Shown here piece after piece: positions 13,150 through 23,500 of a stretch of 64,000 bases of DNA (positions are counted from its first letter, which is position 1; each line of letters opens with the position of its first letter). The position numbers were made by a program, and so were the translations under genes. The DNA is from Morella rubra (lineage: Eukaryota; Streptophyta; Magnoliopsida; Fagales; Myricaceae). Location of the stretch: positions 27,681,462-27,745,461 of the forward strand of contig CM025854.1 in assembly GCA_003952965.2 (NCBI GenBank), written 5' to 3'. A model generated the notes under the pieces. It was not told the origin of the DNA. It worked only from the letters and a program-made list of their open reading frames with translations, and ran no database searches.

Positions 13150-13565
13150 TTTTAGGTGAAAATTATATATTTTCACCACTAACTATTATAAGTTTTACAC
13201 TTTATATTTTAAATTATTAATTTTGACATATTGAACTCTCTAATTATTAATTTTTAACACTTTGTACCTTTTATCAAATTTTTAGACTAAAATGACGATA
13301 ATATATTTGACCCATTTTACATATATTAAAGATATTATTGTCAATTCATTAATTTTTTAATATTATTATTGTCAAATGGAAGTACAAAGTGTTTAATATT
13401 AGTAGTTAGAGGATGTAATGTGTCTAAGTGGATAATTTAAAATGTAAAGTGTCTAACATTGATAATTTAAAGGTATAATATCTTAAAGATGATAATTTAG
13501 AGTATACTGTATCATTATCCCGATAGTTTATGAATGAAAAATTGTATTTTTTTTTCCAAATTTTA
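13150..13565. mobile_element. Fold-back (inverted-repeat) element
   Basis: The left ~190 bp (landmarks TTTTACACTTTATATTTTAAA, AACACTTTGTACC) are imperfectly repeated in reverse complement in the right ~190 bp (GTACAAAGTGTTTAA, AAATGTAAAGTGTCTAA). The whole would fold into a long hairpin around about 13350. No coding capacity. This structure fits a MITE or fold-back transposon and resembles those at 42386-42905 and 50258-50745. Confidence 0.55.
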
Positions 13566-14005
13566 AGATGCCGGGTAACGGACCTATGACGCATGTATTA
13601 CATACAGGAAAATTTCCACTGGGTTACTGGGACCAACCCAACAACGATTGAGAGTAAAAAGCCCACGATTCCGACTGTATCTAAAACCCAAGCCTCGACC
13701 AAAAGGAGATGAAAATACCACAAAAGTGACGTCCAAGCCCAACATCAATATAACCAGCAACCAGAAGATGGAAAAGGAGGCTGGAGGCGAAGCAGAACCT
13801 TCTCGTGGACAGTGCTGTAAGTTTACAAGATCAACGAAGATTAAAAGGAGAGGGAAAAGCAGACTCCACTTCGGGTTAAAAAATCGTAAAGAACGATACG
13901 ACAGCATCAAGCATAAGTCGACCAAACCTTTCCTCCCCTCTCAAACTTACTCCTGTCTCTTTCTGTTCTCACTCACTGTCTTTCTCCTTGGATCTCTTTT
14001 CAATA

Positions 14006-15959
14006 ATGTCATTACTGCTAATCATCACTCTGACCATCCTATTCACACTATCGTTCACAGTAACTTCCCACTACTCTTCTTCCTCGTCGACGCCATTTCC
14101 ACCCTCGCAGTCGTCGCCGCCCTCTGAGTGGCACTCGGCGCGGGCCACTTACTATGCTGCCGCGGATCCACGAGATTCCGTGGGCGGCGCGTGTGGGTAC
14201 GGAGACCTGGTGAAGGCTGGCTACGGCATGGCCACGGTGGGTCTGAGCGAGATGCTCTTCGAGCGCGGGCAGATCTGCGGCGCGTGCTTCGAGCTGAGGT
14301 GCGTGGACGACCTCCGCTGGTGCATCCCGGGCACTTCCATCATCGTCACGGCCACTAACTTCTGTGCGCCCAATTATGGGTTCACCCCAGACGGTGGGGG
14401 CCGCTGCAACCCTCCCAATAAGCACTTCGTTCTCCCCATCGAGGCCTTCGAGAAGATCGCTATCTGGAAGGCCGGCAACATGCCCGTTCAGTATCGCAGG
14501 TACTATGTCAACTTACTCTAGCACATATGGTAATTTTCTTTTACGAGCTTGCTTGTGCTTGACAGTAGGGGATTGGTACCTTCCTTCTCCTGAATTCCAC
14601 TTTACTGGCTTTTGTTTGTTGTCGTCTTCTACTTTATTCTTTTGCATCATGTCTAACAGCTTACATTAGGGGTTTTTTTGCTGTGTGCTTGCTGGATGCC
14701 ATGATGGATTACATTTATTTTGCTAAGTTGCGCTGGAACGTGGCTTACAGGCTTAGGGTCGTTATCTACGCTTTACTTGAGTGCTGTGCCTTGTCGGCGA
14801 TTTGGTCCGAGACTGTGCCGTACGATTGCCTTTTGTTTTTTTCTTTTTCCTTATCTACGATTTGGCTTATGTCATTCCTTCTCATAGAGATGGTGGAAGT
14901 GGAATGGAAGGAAAATGTATAATATTTAGCTTTGGCTGCTAACCCTATTGGGTTAAATACATTTTGCAGCCTGATGAGCTCTTACACTTTACACTCTACA
15001 CTCTACACTCTGCTCTATTATTTTTATCACGTTGCACTTATCAATTTTCGATTTCAGATACTTTGTACTTTCTATTAAAATTTCAGGCACATTGGACCTA
15101 TCACCTATTGATTTCAGACATTTTGCATCTTCCGTTGAAATTTTCTGTCCATTTGGATGAAAATTTATATTTTGACCTTGAAAATTATGATTTTACCCTC
15201 ATAAAATTACGAGACAAAATTGCCATTTTACACACTGAAAAAATCATTTTCTAACGTACAGGAGGATATTAAACATAGCATAAATTGTTGGCACAAGGTA
15301 GAGTAATGTCAAGATATGAAGGAGTGAGTGTTTGCTCTCATTTCGTGGTTGTTAGAGATGGATAATGTATTGATACATTTCGTAACTTGAAAGTGCATGG
15401 ATTAGATTAAACATCTACCTCTTGGCTAAAACATTTATTGTAAGTTTGCATTGAATTGCAGCTCATTGTGCCCATTTGGAATTAGTTCTGATAGGAGAGA
15501 AAGTTGAGTGTCAAATTTAGTTCTGTTTTGCCTTGTCCTTCCTTCCTGTCCATATTATAAAAGTAAATATTAAACCTGGATAATGACTAATTTTTTGCTA
15601 TCCTGAAAGAAGTTGCTTTGACTGATTTCCGTTAACGTGGGTTGAATAGGATCAAGTGCAGAAAGGAAGGAGGAATTCGCTTTACAATTGATGGTTCAAA
15701 TATCTTCGTTTCTGTGCTGATCACAAATGTTGGTGGTGCGGGAGACGTAGCTGCAGTGAAGATCAAGGGTTCAAGAACTGGCTGGCTCCCAATGGGGAGG
15801 AATTGGGGCCAAAACTGGCATATAAATGCTGATTTAAAGAATCAACCCCTTTCGTTTGAGATCACTAGTAGCAGTGGCGCGACAGTTACATCTTACAATG
15901 TTGCTCCCAAGAATTGGAACTTTGGGCAAACATTTGAAGGTAAGCAATTTGACTCCTAA
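14006..15959 (+). CDS. EXPA13-like: Alpha-expansin, EXPA13-like
   Basis: Secreted wall-loosening protein, acting on cellulose-xyloglucan contacts without hydrolysis. Two exons, 14006-14499 and 15650-15959, give 267 residues. ATG at 14006 opens a hydrophobic signal peptide ([17 protein letters not shown]). The double-psi barrel domain starts at [14 protein letters not shown] with the GACGYG motif and expansin cysteines; the C-terminal CBM63 domain carries [13 protein letters not shown] and ends [12 protein letters not shown]. The usual HFDL motif of domain 1 reads HFVLP (H140-V142), so the conserved Asp is missing, a change I recall in the EXPA13 clade. Exon 1 is GC-rich relative to its surroundings. 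One intron of 1150 bp holds part of an AT-rich repeat. Family certain, clade likely. Confidence 0.94.
14975..15255. repeat. Repeat fragment in the expansin intron
   Basis: AT-rich block with phased TTTACACTCTACAC-like units followed by spaced repeats of the type TTTCAGA-C-TTTGTACTTTC / TTTCAGACATTTTGCATCTTCC. It resembles one arm of the fold-back elements of this window and is probably a half element. It does not disrupt splice sites. Confidence 0.35.
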
Positions 15960-16206
15960 GGTTCTTCCATCTTTGTGCCCCTTTTTTCTCTCATTTGTAG
16001 GCTAGATAAGGATGTGTGGAAAGGGGGTGTATTTTTTGAGGAGAAAATGGTTAGTTAATTGCAAATGATGTCGCGCTATAAAGGTATACGTATTCGCCTG
16101 AAGTGTAAGAAAAAACAAATCAGTCAAATAAGACTTCCACTTTATGTAAAATCTTAATTTGCCAGATAGTTGTGTTCGCCTTTCTAGTCGTAATTGTTTT
16201 TTCTTT

Positions 16207-16249
16207 TTTTTGCAATATAATTTTTTTTTCTAAGTTTTTGCAATATAAT
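16207..16249 (-). mobile_element. Micro-insertion with target duplication (minus orientation)
   Basis: A perfect 15-base direct repeat (TTTTTGCAATATAAT) at 16207-16221 and 16235-16249 brackets a 13-base insert. Read on the minus strand the insert is CTTAG plus eight A that run up to the second repeat. The same CTTAG-A(n) end is seen in the insert at 31409-31490. Confidence 0.5.
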
Positions 16250-16791
16250 ATGAAACCAGAGCAATGTCCTATTCTTTTTGCTACGTGAGACTTGAGAGGG
16301 CTATTGGGTCTTTGGCTTATAGAGCGGGAGGTTCTCCCAATCTCCCTTCTCTAAAATCTAAATTCTCTCCCGGTAGGATAACTGGGCCATTGGGCCCCGG
16401 GATTAGAGAGCCGATCTCAGTTTAATTATCATCAACGACCCAAAATGGCCTCTCATGGCTCATCGTTGTAAATGGGCCAAAAGGCTGGCGACTCTGGATG
16501 CATCACTTTGTCGTGGCCGTGGAAGTAACCCCGTTGGAGTCCACCATACGCTAGGCCAGCGATATGGGACTGCTTCCGTCACAGAATCTCTAATATGTCT
16601 CTAACACGCAAAATCCTTAAGCGCTCTTCACTGGTACTGTCGGATGCATCGGTTAATTGCATGGTTTATCGTATAGAGAGAGTGACAATCAGAAACAGTA
16701 TGCGAGGGAGAGGAGTGTGTTTCTAACTTGTCAAAGAGAATAATCAAACTTTTAGTACCAACGGAAAGCAGAACTTTCTATGAACCTTAAC

Positions 16792-16836
16792 TTATGATGT
16801 TAAATTATGACTAAAAAAAATTATGATGGTAAATTA
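16792..16836 (+). mobile_element. Micro-insertion with A-tail and target duplication
   Basis: A 13-base insert (16808-16820: TGACT plus eight A) lies between 16-base direct repeats 16792-16807 and 16821-16836 that differ at one base. The A-run abuts the downstream repeat. Confidence 0.5.
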
Positions 16837-16995
16837 CTAAGCCCCCAAGTTATTTCGACCAACATTGCATTATAAGCAACGGAATATACAATGGAAACTC
16901 CTTCTAGACAGCCAATTTATTTAACAAGGTGACAAAGAGGACTTAATGGTCAGCGCAAGCAGAACTTTGGAAAATCGTCTCTTTTTTCCTTTTTC

Positions 16996-17042
16996 AGTAT
17001 TAAGATCCAAATGTCATAAAAAAAAAAAAGTATTAAGATCCA
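16996..17042 (+). mobile_element. Micro-insertion with A-tail and target duplication
   Basis: Perfect 14-base direct repeats (AGTATTAAGATCCA) at 16996-17009 and 17029-17042 bracket a ~19-base insert, AATGTCAT followed by A's; the last A is shared with the repeat. This is the third such structure within 0.9 kb. Confidence 0.5.
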
Positions 17043-17149
17043 GGTGAATACTGCATGATATTCTAACACGATCAGGCAACACGACAAAACCTAGGGCCAG
17101 CGGAAGCAACAGCAAACATCAGTCAAGATCATTATCCTTCCGTTTTTTT

Positions 17150-17501
17150 TCCTTGAATCAAGTTTCTCACGTATTAATAAGCTCAATTATTCACATTATC
17201 TCAACTATTGTCAGAATGACCCATGTAAACTAACCAATGAATACATTCGCTTGCAAGTTCACTTCCCTGCTGGAATGCGGCCAAAAGAAACAGCAACGAG
17301 AGAATTTCGGAGCTTTAAAAATAGAATGCTAGTTAGCTAGTTTTTAGCTTCTCTACAATGCACACACTACATTTTGTAACGCTAGCCTAAGATTCCGACT
17401 TATAACGACTTATCTTGGCCACCAATAGAAAGGAGGAAAAAGAATTAAGGATCAATTCAGCCAACAACATCCCCAAAGAACAAGAAAAGCTAAAAAGAGA
17501 G

Positions 17502-17520
<19 letters not shown>
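17150..17520 (-). pseudogene. Deletion-scarred duplicate of the SUA 3' region
   Basis: Collinear with about 19940-20930. Shared blocks include CAAGTTTCTCACGTAT, GGCCAAAAGAA, CGGAGCTTTAAAAATA, GCTAGTTTTTA and CTACAATGCACACACTACAT. Between them this copy lacks pieces of 3 to over 60 bases found at 20 kb. The match fades but stays in order into the region equivalent to the SUA last exon (GGATCAA, CCAACAACAT, AGCTAAAAAG). No coding potential remains. The AXY9-like gene lies between the two copies. Confidence 0.55.
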
Positions 17521-17535
<15 letters not shown>

Positions 17536-17559
17536 AGAAGAAGAAGAAGAAGAAGAAGA
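17495..17559 (+). repeat. GA/GAA compound microsatellite
   Basis: About 36 bases of GA repeats interrupted once by AAGA, followed by a run of AAG triplets. It immediately follows the last block with similarity to the SUA intron. Confidence 0.8.
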
Positions 17560-18236
17560 TCAACCTAAAATCAGCACTTGTATAAGAAATACTCAAGCTA
17601 TCAATGAAGCAGCTCAAACTTACTATTGGCAGCTCAATCATATTGCACATGTAATATTGTTGATGAACAACATCCTATTGAAGTAACACCCAGATTTGCT
17701 AGAGAGCACGGATAGGCAACCTTGAAAACAGGAAGCAACTTCATCTTTCTGCTTCATTTCTAATTTCAAATACAGCACTGGTTCTCTTCAGTATAAAAAC
17801 ATAATTAGACAATAGCAGACAGAAGAAAACCTTCACGTTCATAAGCCCTTATTCAATATTGTGATACTCGTTCATCACCACTTATTCAATATTGAGCCGC
17901 AGGGGCAAGAAAACACGACCTCTTACCTATAAACAGCAAATGAGAATGTATCCACATTTGATAGAATACAATTGCTATGACTGCCTGTGAGACATGCTCC
18001 GTTCTCAGACTATGTAGAATACAATTCCTATGTGTATGTAATATTCCTAAGGAACAAGAGGAAACGAATCTGTGATTACTGTCGCCGAAAAAGACAGAAA
18101 AAAATCTGCTCCTCTAAGTTAATCAGAATGCAAGGAGTAAACGTGGCAAAAATCGAATATGCAAGATTAGAGGTAAAAATTTCGACCTCACAGGAGGATC
18201 AAAATATTGAATGTCGGGTCACCAAGACTATATGCT

Positions 18237-19322
18237 TCAAAGCTTCTGATGAGATTCAATGAGCAATGCGTTAAGCATGATATGTATAGCAGCTTCGTAA
18301 ACAGCCCCATCATAATGCATCCCATCCTCTGTACATCTAACCCCACAATTCCAACTCAACGACTGTACATCCAGCAACAAAAGCGGGCCATTGGACTGAC
18401 GCAACAGTTTGCTTCTCCGAAGCGCCGTATCATAAGCAACCCGCAATGTATCAGTCATCTTCTCCCTCTTCTCCTCCGTATTCAGCATCGAGTTTATCAA
18501 TGTAGGAATCCCAATCCAAAACAAATGCGGCGATCTAACCGATACCGATCCCGTTACAGGCACGTCCTCGCCTAACTCCGGTGAGATCGGCAACAACGAC
18601 ACCACCGAACTCCTCAATTGTCGTAGACTAATGCCATAATTCGACGCATTCGTAAAATGGAGCATATGCCAGAGCCCCGAGCCCATCACCAAAACATCTG
18701 GGTAATTCCGCTTCCGCTTGAAACTAATAATCAAATCGGTCAAATTGGTCGCGTAAGGAGCCCAAATAAAATCCAATTTCATACCAATCTCGTCGACCAC
18801 AATTTGATAATCGCTGTGCCTTTTGAACAAATCGGCTTTGACGGACTCCATGCGCCCCGGTTCCAAAACCAAATTAAGCAACTCCAGTGCAATCAATCTG
18901 GCCTGGGAGTCGCCCGCCACGACGACCCACGACCCGTTAAGCAAATCGGAGGCGTCAGACGGAGCGAGCTTCTGGAACTCACATGCGACGACGGGTCTGG
19001 AACTGGACCAGCGCCAGGACTTGGCATAATTCAAGGAGGAGCTGTTGGCGTTCAGGGGCTTGACGTCCCAAACGACGTCGTGGAGACGGGAAACGCAGGA
19101 GTCACGGCTGTCGAAGACGACGATATTGGAGACGGAGGTGGCCAAGTCGGAGATGGAGGGGAAGTATGGGGTGAGATGGACCCCAACAGCAAGCGTAATG
19201 AAGAGGGCCCCACTGAAGAAGAGCATCTTGTTGCGGCTGAGATGCCAGCCCGCCATTCCCATGGGGACGAAGAGCACCACGCAGGCCGCCAGCAATCCCA
19301 GTTGGACCGCTCCGAACATCAT
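18237..19322 (-). CDS. AXY9-like: AXY9-like Golgi polysaccharide O-acetylation protein
   Basis: Single-exon gene of 361 residues. Two hydrophobic segments at about 3-25 and 33-52 suggest a type II or hairpin-anchored Golgi protein. GDS at 137-139 (VVAGDSQARL) and DxxH at 333-336 (EDGMHYDG) are the two catalytic motifs shared with the TBL/GDSL esterase superfamily. Length, anchor and lack of a TBL domain fit ALTERED XYLOGLUCAN 9, needed for acetylation of xyloglucan and xylan; this name is from memory of the family. The start at 19322 is the first of two tandem ATGs; the frame is open upstream to a TTG but has no other ATG. Potential N-glycosylation sites NSS, NGS, NLT and NAS are present. Gene is real; name less sure. 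Confidence 0.75.
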   Translation of the reverse strand: MMFGAVQLGLLAACVVLFVPMGMAGWHLSRNKMLFFSGALFITLAVGVHLTPYFPSISDLATSVSNIVVFDSRDSCVSRLHDVVWDVKPLNANSSSLNYAKSWRWSSSRPVVACEFQKLAPSDASDLLNGSWVVVAGDSQARLIALELLNLVLEPGRMESVKADLFKRHSDYQIVVDEIGMKLDFIWAPYATNLTDLIISFKRKRNYPDVLVMGSGLWHMLHFTNASNYGISLRQLRSSVVSLLPISPELGEDVPVTGSVSVRSPHLFWIGIPTLINSMLNTEEKREKMTDTLRVAYDTALRRSKLLRQSNGPLLLLDVQSLSWNCGVRCTEDGMHYDGAVYEAAIHIMLNALLIESHQKL

Positions 19323-20590
19323 TAGGGCTTCTTTCTCTTTTGCCTTGTTGCCCTTCAAGATTTGGATCTACCTACAGCAAAAATCGAACAACCATATATT
19401 TCGGATCCAAAGTCGGGCAATTTGATGGTTCTTGATCTTGTTGTTGTTGCTGTATCATTGTTTCACGGGACTGGATTCAGATTAGAGATTCTGATTTTTG
19501 GGGGATAGCCTTAGTGTCGAGGTGACTGGGTGGGTGGGGGATTTTTCTTACTTTTATGGCTTCTGAATCAAGGCAGTTTTACGCTGATGGACATGTTACA
19601 ACAGCTGCGCGGGCGTTCGTGTGAAAATGAAAGAAAAGGAACGACTCCGGTTGTATTTTGAAGCGGGGACGATCGTGCCTGGGACGGTGGGCTCGCGCTA
19701 TATCGATCAGTATCGACGTTGCTAATGTATACCGAGGGAACAACGTTCGAGCGGAATGCCACGTGGCCACTTATTTGCTTCTCCGGTGGACCGGGGTGGT
19801 CGTTTCTGGGAAATTGACATCGCCCACAGTTATAAACAAGATAGGCATGCAACTAGGCTGTGGGCTTCTTTTCTTTTCCATTTTTATTTTCCAAAATTTG
19901 GAGTTTATGGAGAAATCTCTTTTTTTCCAAATATCAAGGGCTTGAATTCAAGTTTCTCACGTATATAATTTTGGCCTGTAAGAATTTACTTGGTACAGAT
20001 TTCGCTGCTTATTCTTTTACTCGCGTTAAAACACAATAGAAAGTCTCTAGGGGGGAAAATTTGCAGCCCGAAGAACTGGAGGCAATTTCCTCCTTAAATA
20101 TTGGTTGTGCCATGGAACAGGCATGATCCCCATGTACACCAATTTCATGCGCTTACGGCTTACTAATCCTGAGACAATAACGAAAATCTATGGCCCTGCC
20201 TCAACGACCAGGTGTGCTCTTAGTTTAACAATCTTGCTTTCCCAAGTTCACTAGTATTTTCCTGGGAATCATGAACACACCACCGTTTTCAGTGGGAAAA
20301 TGAAAAAAAGATGGAATGTTCTACCGTTTTGGCCAAAAGAACTTTTAAACAGCATGCCTGACGAGAGTAACCAAAATTTCGGAGCTTTAAAAATATTTGA
20401 ATTGCTAGTGCTGGAAAGCTAGTTTTTACAGGAGAACGAGTCACAACACAAACCAAATACTGCAGCAGCAAAACACCTCTCTACAATGCACACACTACAT
20501 TTTGTAACGCCCTAGCCTATCTTCCTTGGAGAGTTTTCCTTTCCGCTCACTTCACTTTAGGAGCAGCTTAACGAATCCACATCTACTTAT
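19323..20590. other. Intergenic DNA between AXY9-like and SUA genes
   Basis: Holds the AXY9-like leader and promoter and the SUA 3' UTR and downstream DNA. No gene found. 19940-20530 is the intact partner of the scarred copy at 17150-17400. The open frames near 19568-19968 are unsupported. Confidence 0.5.
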
Positions 20591-23500
20591 CTATGACATC
20601 TCCCGAAACCTGGCAAGTGCCTTCTTTTGAATCAGGGTTTTGTAACTATCCCCTGCTTGCACCTCAAGGTTAGGATCAAGCTTTTTCTGCTGACTCCCAA
20701 GACCTGCTCTATGTTCCGTGGCTTGTGCCTGGACTGGCTCTACCATTCCACTTCCATCTTTCCCTAATCCCTGCACACCAGATCAACACCAAAACACAAT
20801 CCCCAGAATGTAAAATGTTAAGAGTCCTCCTGCACCAATAGCACTCCAACAACATTTCACGAAGCGGCCACTGATTCAGATTTTTCAGGTGTGTTAAGAA
20901 CAAGAGGGAAAGCTAAAAAGGGAGGGAACTAACAAGAATAAAAAGATGTTTGGAACACAATAAAGAAATAGCATTAAGAGAATTGACTGCAGCATCAACT
21001 GCTTTCTAAAGAAACAGATAGAATCCCTTCTTGAAAAAGATTAAAAAATTGAATTGCTTGACCATCAGAAAGAAGAAGGAGCTGTAAAATATTAGATTTT
21101 AATTGGTTTGAATATAGAAAAACATATTTTTTCCAATTATATATAACCACTAGATCAACGTTCACAATTATTGTGAGTGCACAGAAGGAAAGGATACCAA
21201 GCCTTCTTGCCAGCCCATGTTGCGGAGCATTCGGTTGCCTACATTGCTCTCATCAATTGCTTTGTCTGCCGTAATGACCTCATAACTGTTAACATTAGCA
21301 TCTCCACTCACACGTCCTCCACCAACACCAGGGGGAAAAGGCATTGAATCCATGGCACCCTTCCTTAATGAAAAATCTCGATCTTGGAAGTTCAACAACA
21401 GTGAAGAGACAAGATTTCTCAAAAGTCGATACAAATATGGAGAGAAAAAAGCAATGGACCAAAAGCTTGGATAAATAAACCGGTACACAAAGACTATTTG
21501 GCAACATCCTAGGGCTACGGATACTGATGAAGGCAAATCTAAAAGGGTTAAAGTCTGACATTTCCAAGGATATCGGAGAATTTTTAGATGTCCTCGATCA
21601 GTAATATTTTTATATTAATGTAATTCAAAACATGAACTTGTAAGACTTCCCTAAGGCATGCCACTAAAAGACAAATTTCTGACAACCCTTACTTGAATCA
21701 ACAAATCCCTGGTCAGATAGAACGTCTCCAAGTGAGGATGAACCATACAAGCTCCTTCGCTCAGCTGCACGATCCCTATACGCAGTTTGCGATTGCTCCT
21801 TGTGAGCAGATGCGGAAGTAAGTGGCATTTCAGAAAACCTCCTCTTGCCACCCCCAACAGCTCCAGGTGATGCGTAGGTACCCAATGCAGATGCATCAGT
21901 TTTAAATGGAGTTACACCTGTAGGCACATCTGCATTTGCTGGTAAAGACAAACCAGCAGTACTTGCAGCAATGGATGAACCGTAAGCACCCACAGAAGAT
22001 CCTGAATAAGGAGTTTCTGATCTTGCAGTAGCTCTTCCAGAACCCCTAATAACCCCCATCACAGTACCCCCTAAGCTGTTACTCACAGGCCTTGGCTTGA
22101 CCGGAGACTCCAGACCAGCAGCCTGGACCACAGAGCCAATGGTGGTAGATCCTGAAGTGGACGTAGAATTATCTTTGGTTGATGATACATCAGTCCTAAA
22201 CTTGCTTTTGGCAGATTGCCCGACAGGAAAGGGTCTATCATCAGCTGATCCAGATAGTTGATTATCGTCAAGAGCCACACGAGTTGCTTGCCCTTCATGA
22301 CTCCTTTGCTTCCACATTGACAATACGTTATTCATTTTCTTCTTATTAGCCAGAATACTGCTCTTTGAAGCAAGTTTTATCTCTTTTGACTTCTCTTTCT
22401 CTTTCTTCTCTGCAGCTATAGCTGCAGTTGCTGCAGCCTGTACGGCATCTGGCAATGAAGCAGCTCTCTCTGCTGATGTTACAGTAGCTGGTGCAGAGAT
22501 GATTACTTTTCTATTACTGGAACCATCCGATGCCTTGGGGAGCTCAGATAGGTTACCAGATGTTTTGTTGTCATTTTGGTCAGTGCAAGGGATGTACTGC
22601 TGAGTTTTTTGGTCATATGAATACCAAATTCCACTGTTACCATCATAGTAAAGACCTGCATATAAGGCCATATAAGAGCATCATAAAGGTTAGATTCCAA
22701 AATGAAACTCAAGAAAAAACATTATAAAATGCTCATATTAGAATACACATTGACACATGCTGCAATTGCGCATTTAACAACGATCCAGTATATCAGAAAG
22801 TTAGATCACCAGTACCACACCCTACCACAGTATGAAGACCGACAGGTATTTGGAGGTTGTTGGAAAGAAGTTCACAAGTAAACATATATACATTCTGCCC
22901 ACTAGTTTCACTCTTTCTAACGGCACAAAATATTGAGTACCAATAACCAAGTTGACTGTCAGAGGTACTTCAAGTTCAATCCTGTGATGCGCATACATCA
23001 TAATAGGTTAGCACTATTCCAGTACTAAGATGCATAACATAACATAGATCAATTTCCATGCATACGCATTATAAAATGACATTTCTAAATCAATATTAGA
23101 GATACACATTGAACTCAACACCATGCTGCAATCCATCAAGCAGCCAAGTAGACCAATTTAACAACGATCCAGTATATCAGAAAGTTAGATCACCAGTACC
23201 ACACCCTACCACAGTATGAAGACCGACAGGTATTTGGAGGTTGTTGGAAAGAAGTTCACAAGTAAACATATATACATTCTGCCCACTAGTTTCACTCTTT
23301 CTAACGGCACAAAATATTGAGTACCAATAACCAAGTTGACTGTCAGAGGTACTTCAAGTTCACTCCCATCCTGTGAATGCGCATACATCATAAGGGGACT
23401 GGTTATAGGGGTTGCAGCACTATCATCCCAGTACTAGTTTCTCAGATGCATATTCACATAACAATGATGGTGATACTTGCAAAATCTCCTATCAATTTCC

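Larger units (their letters stand above)
15960..18236. other. Intergenic region with micro-insertions and a degraded SUA copy
   Basis: No intact gene. 16207-17042 contains three tiny A-tailed insertions with target duplications. 17150-17520 is a deletion-riddled copy of the 3' part of the SUA gene. 17495-17559 is a GA/GAA microsatellite. The rest is unassigned; the open frame at 17987-18262 has no recognisable product. Confidence 0.55.

Noticed and set aside
14048..14425. Minus-strand frame of 125 aa and plus frame 14128-14358 over expansin exon 1
   Set aside because: Both are shadows of the GC-rich expansin exon; composition is Arg/Gly/Ala-rich without domains.
18657..19325. Long open frame on the plus strand (222 aa) opposite the AXY9-like gene
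   Set aside because: It is the antisense of a clear single-exon gene with GDS and DxxH motifs; the product has no recognisable features.
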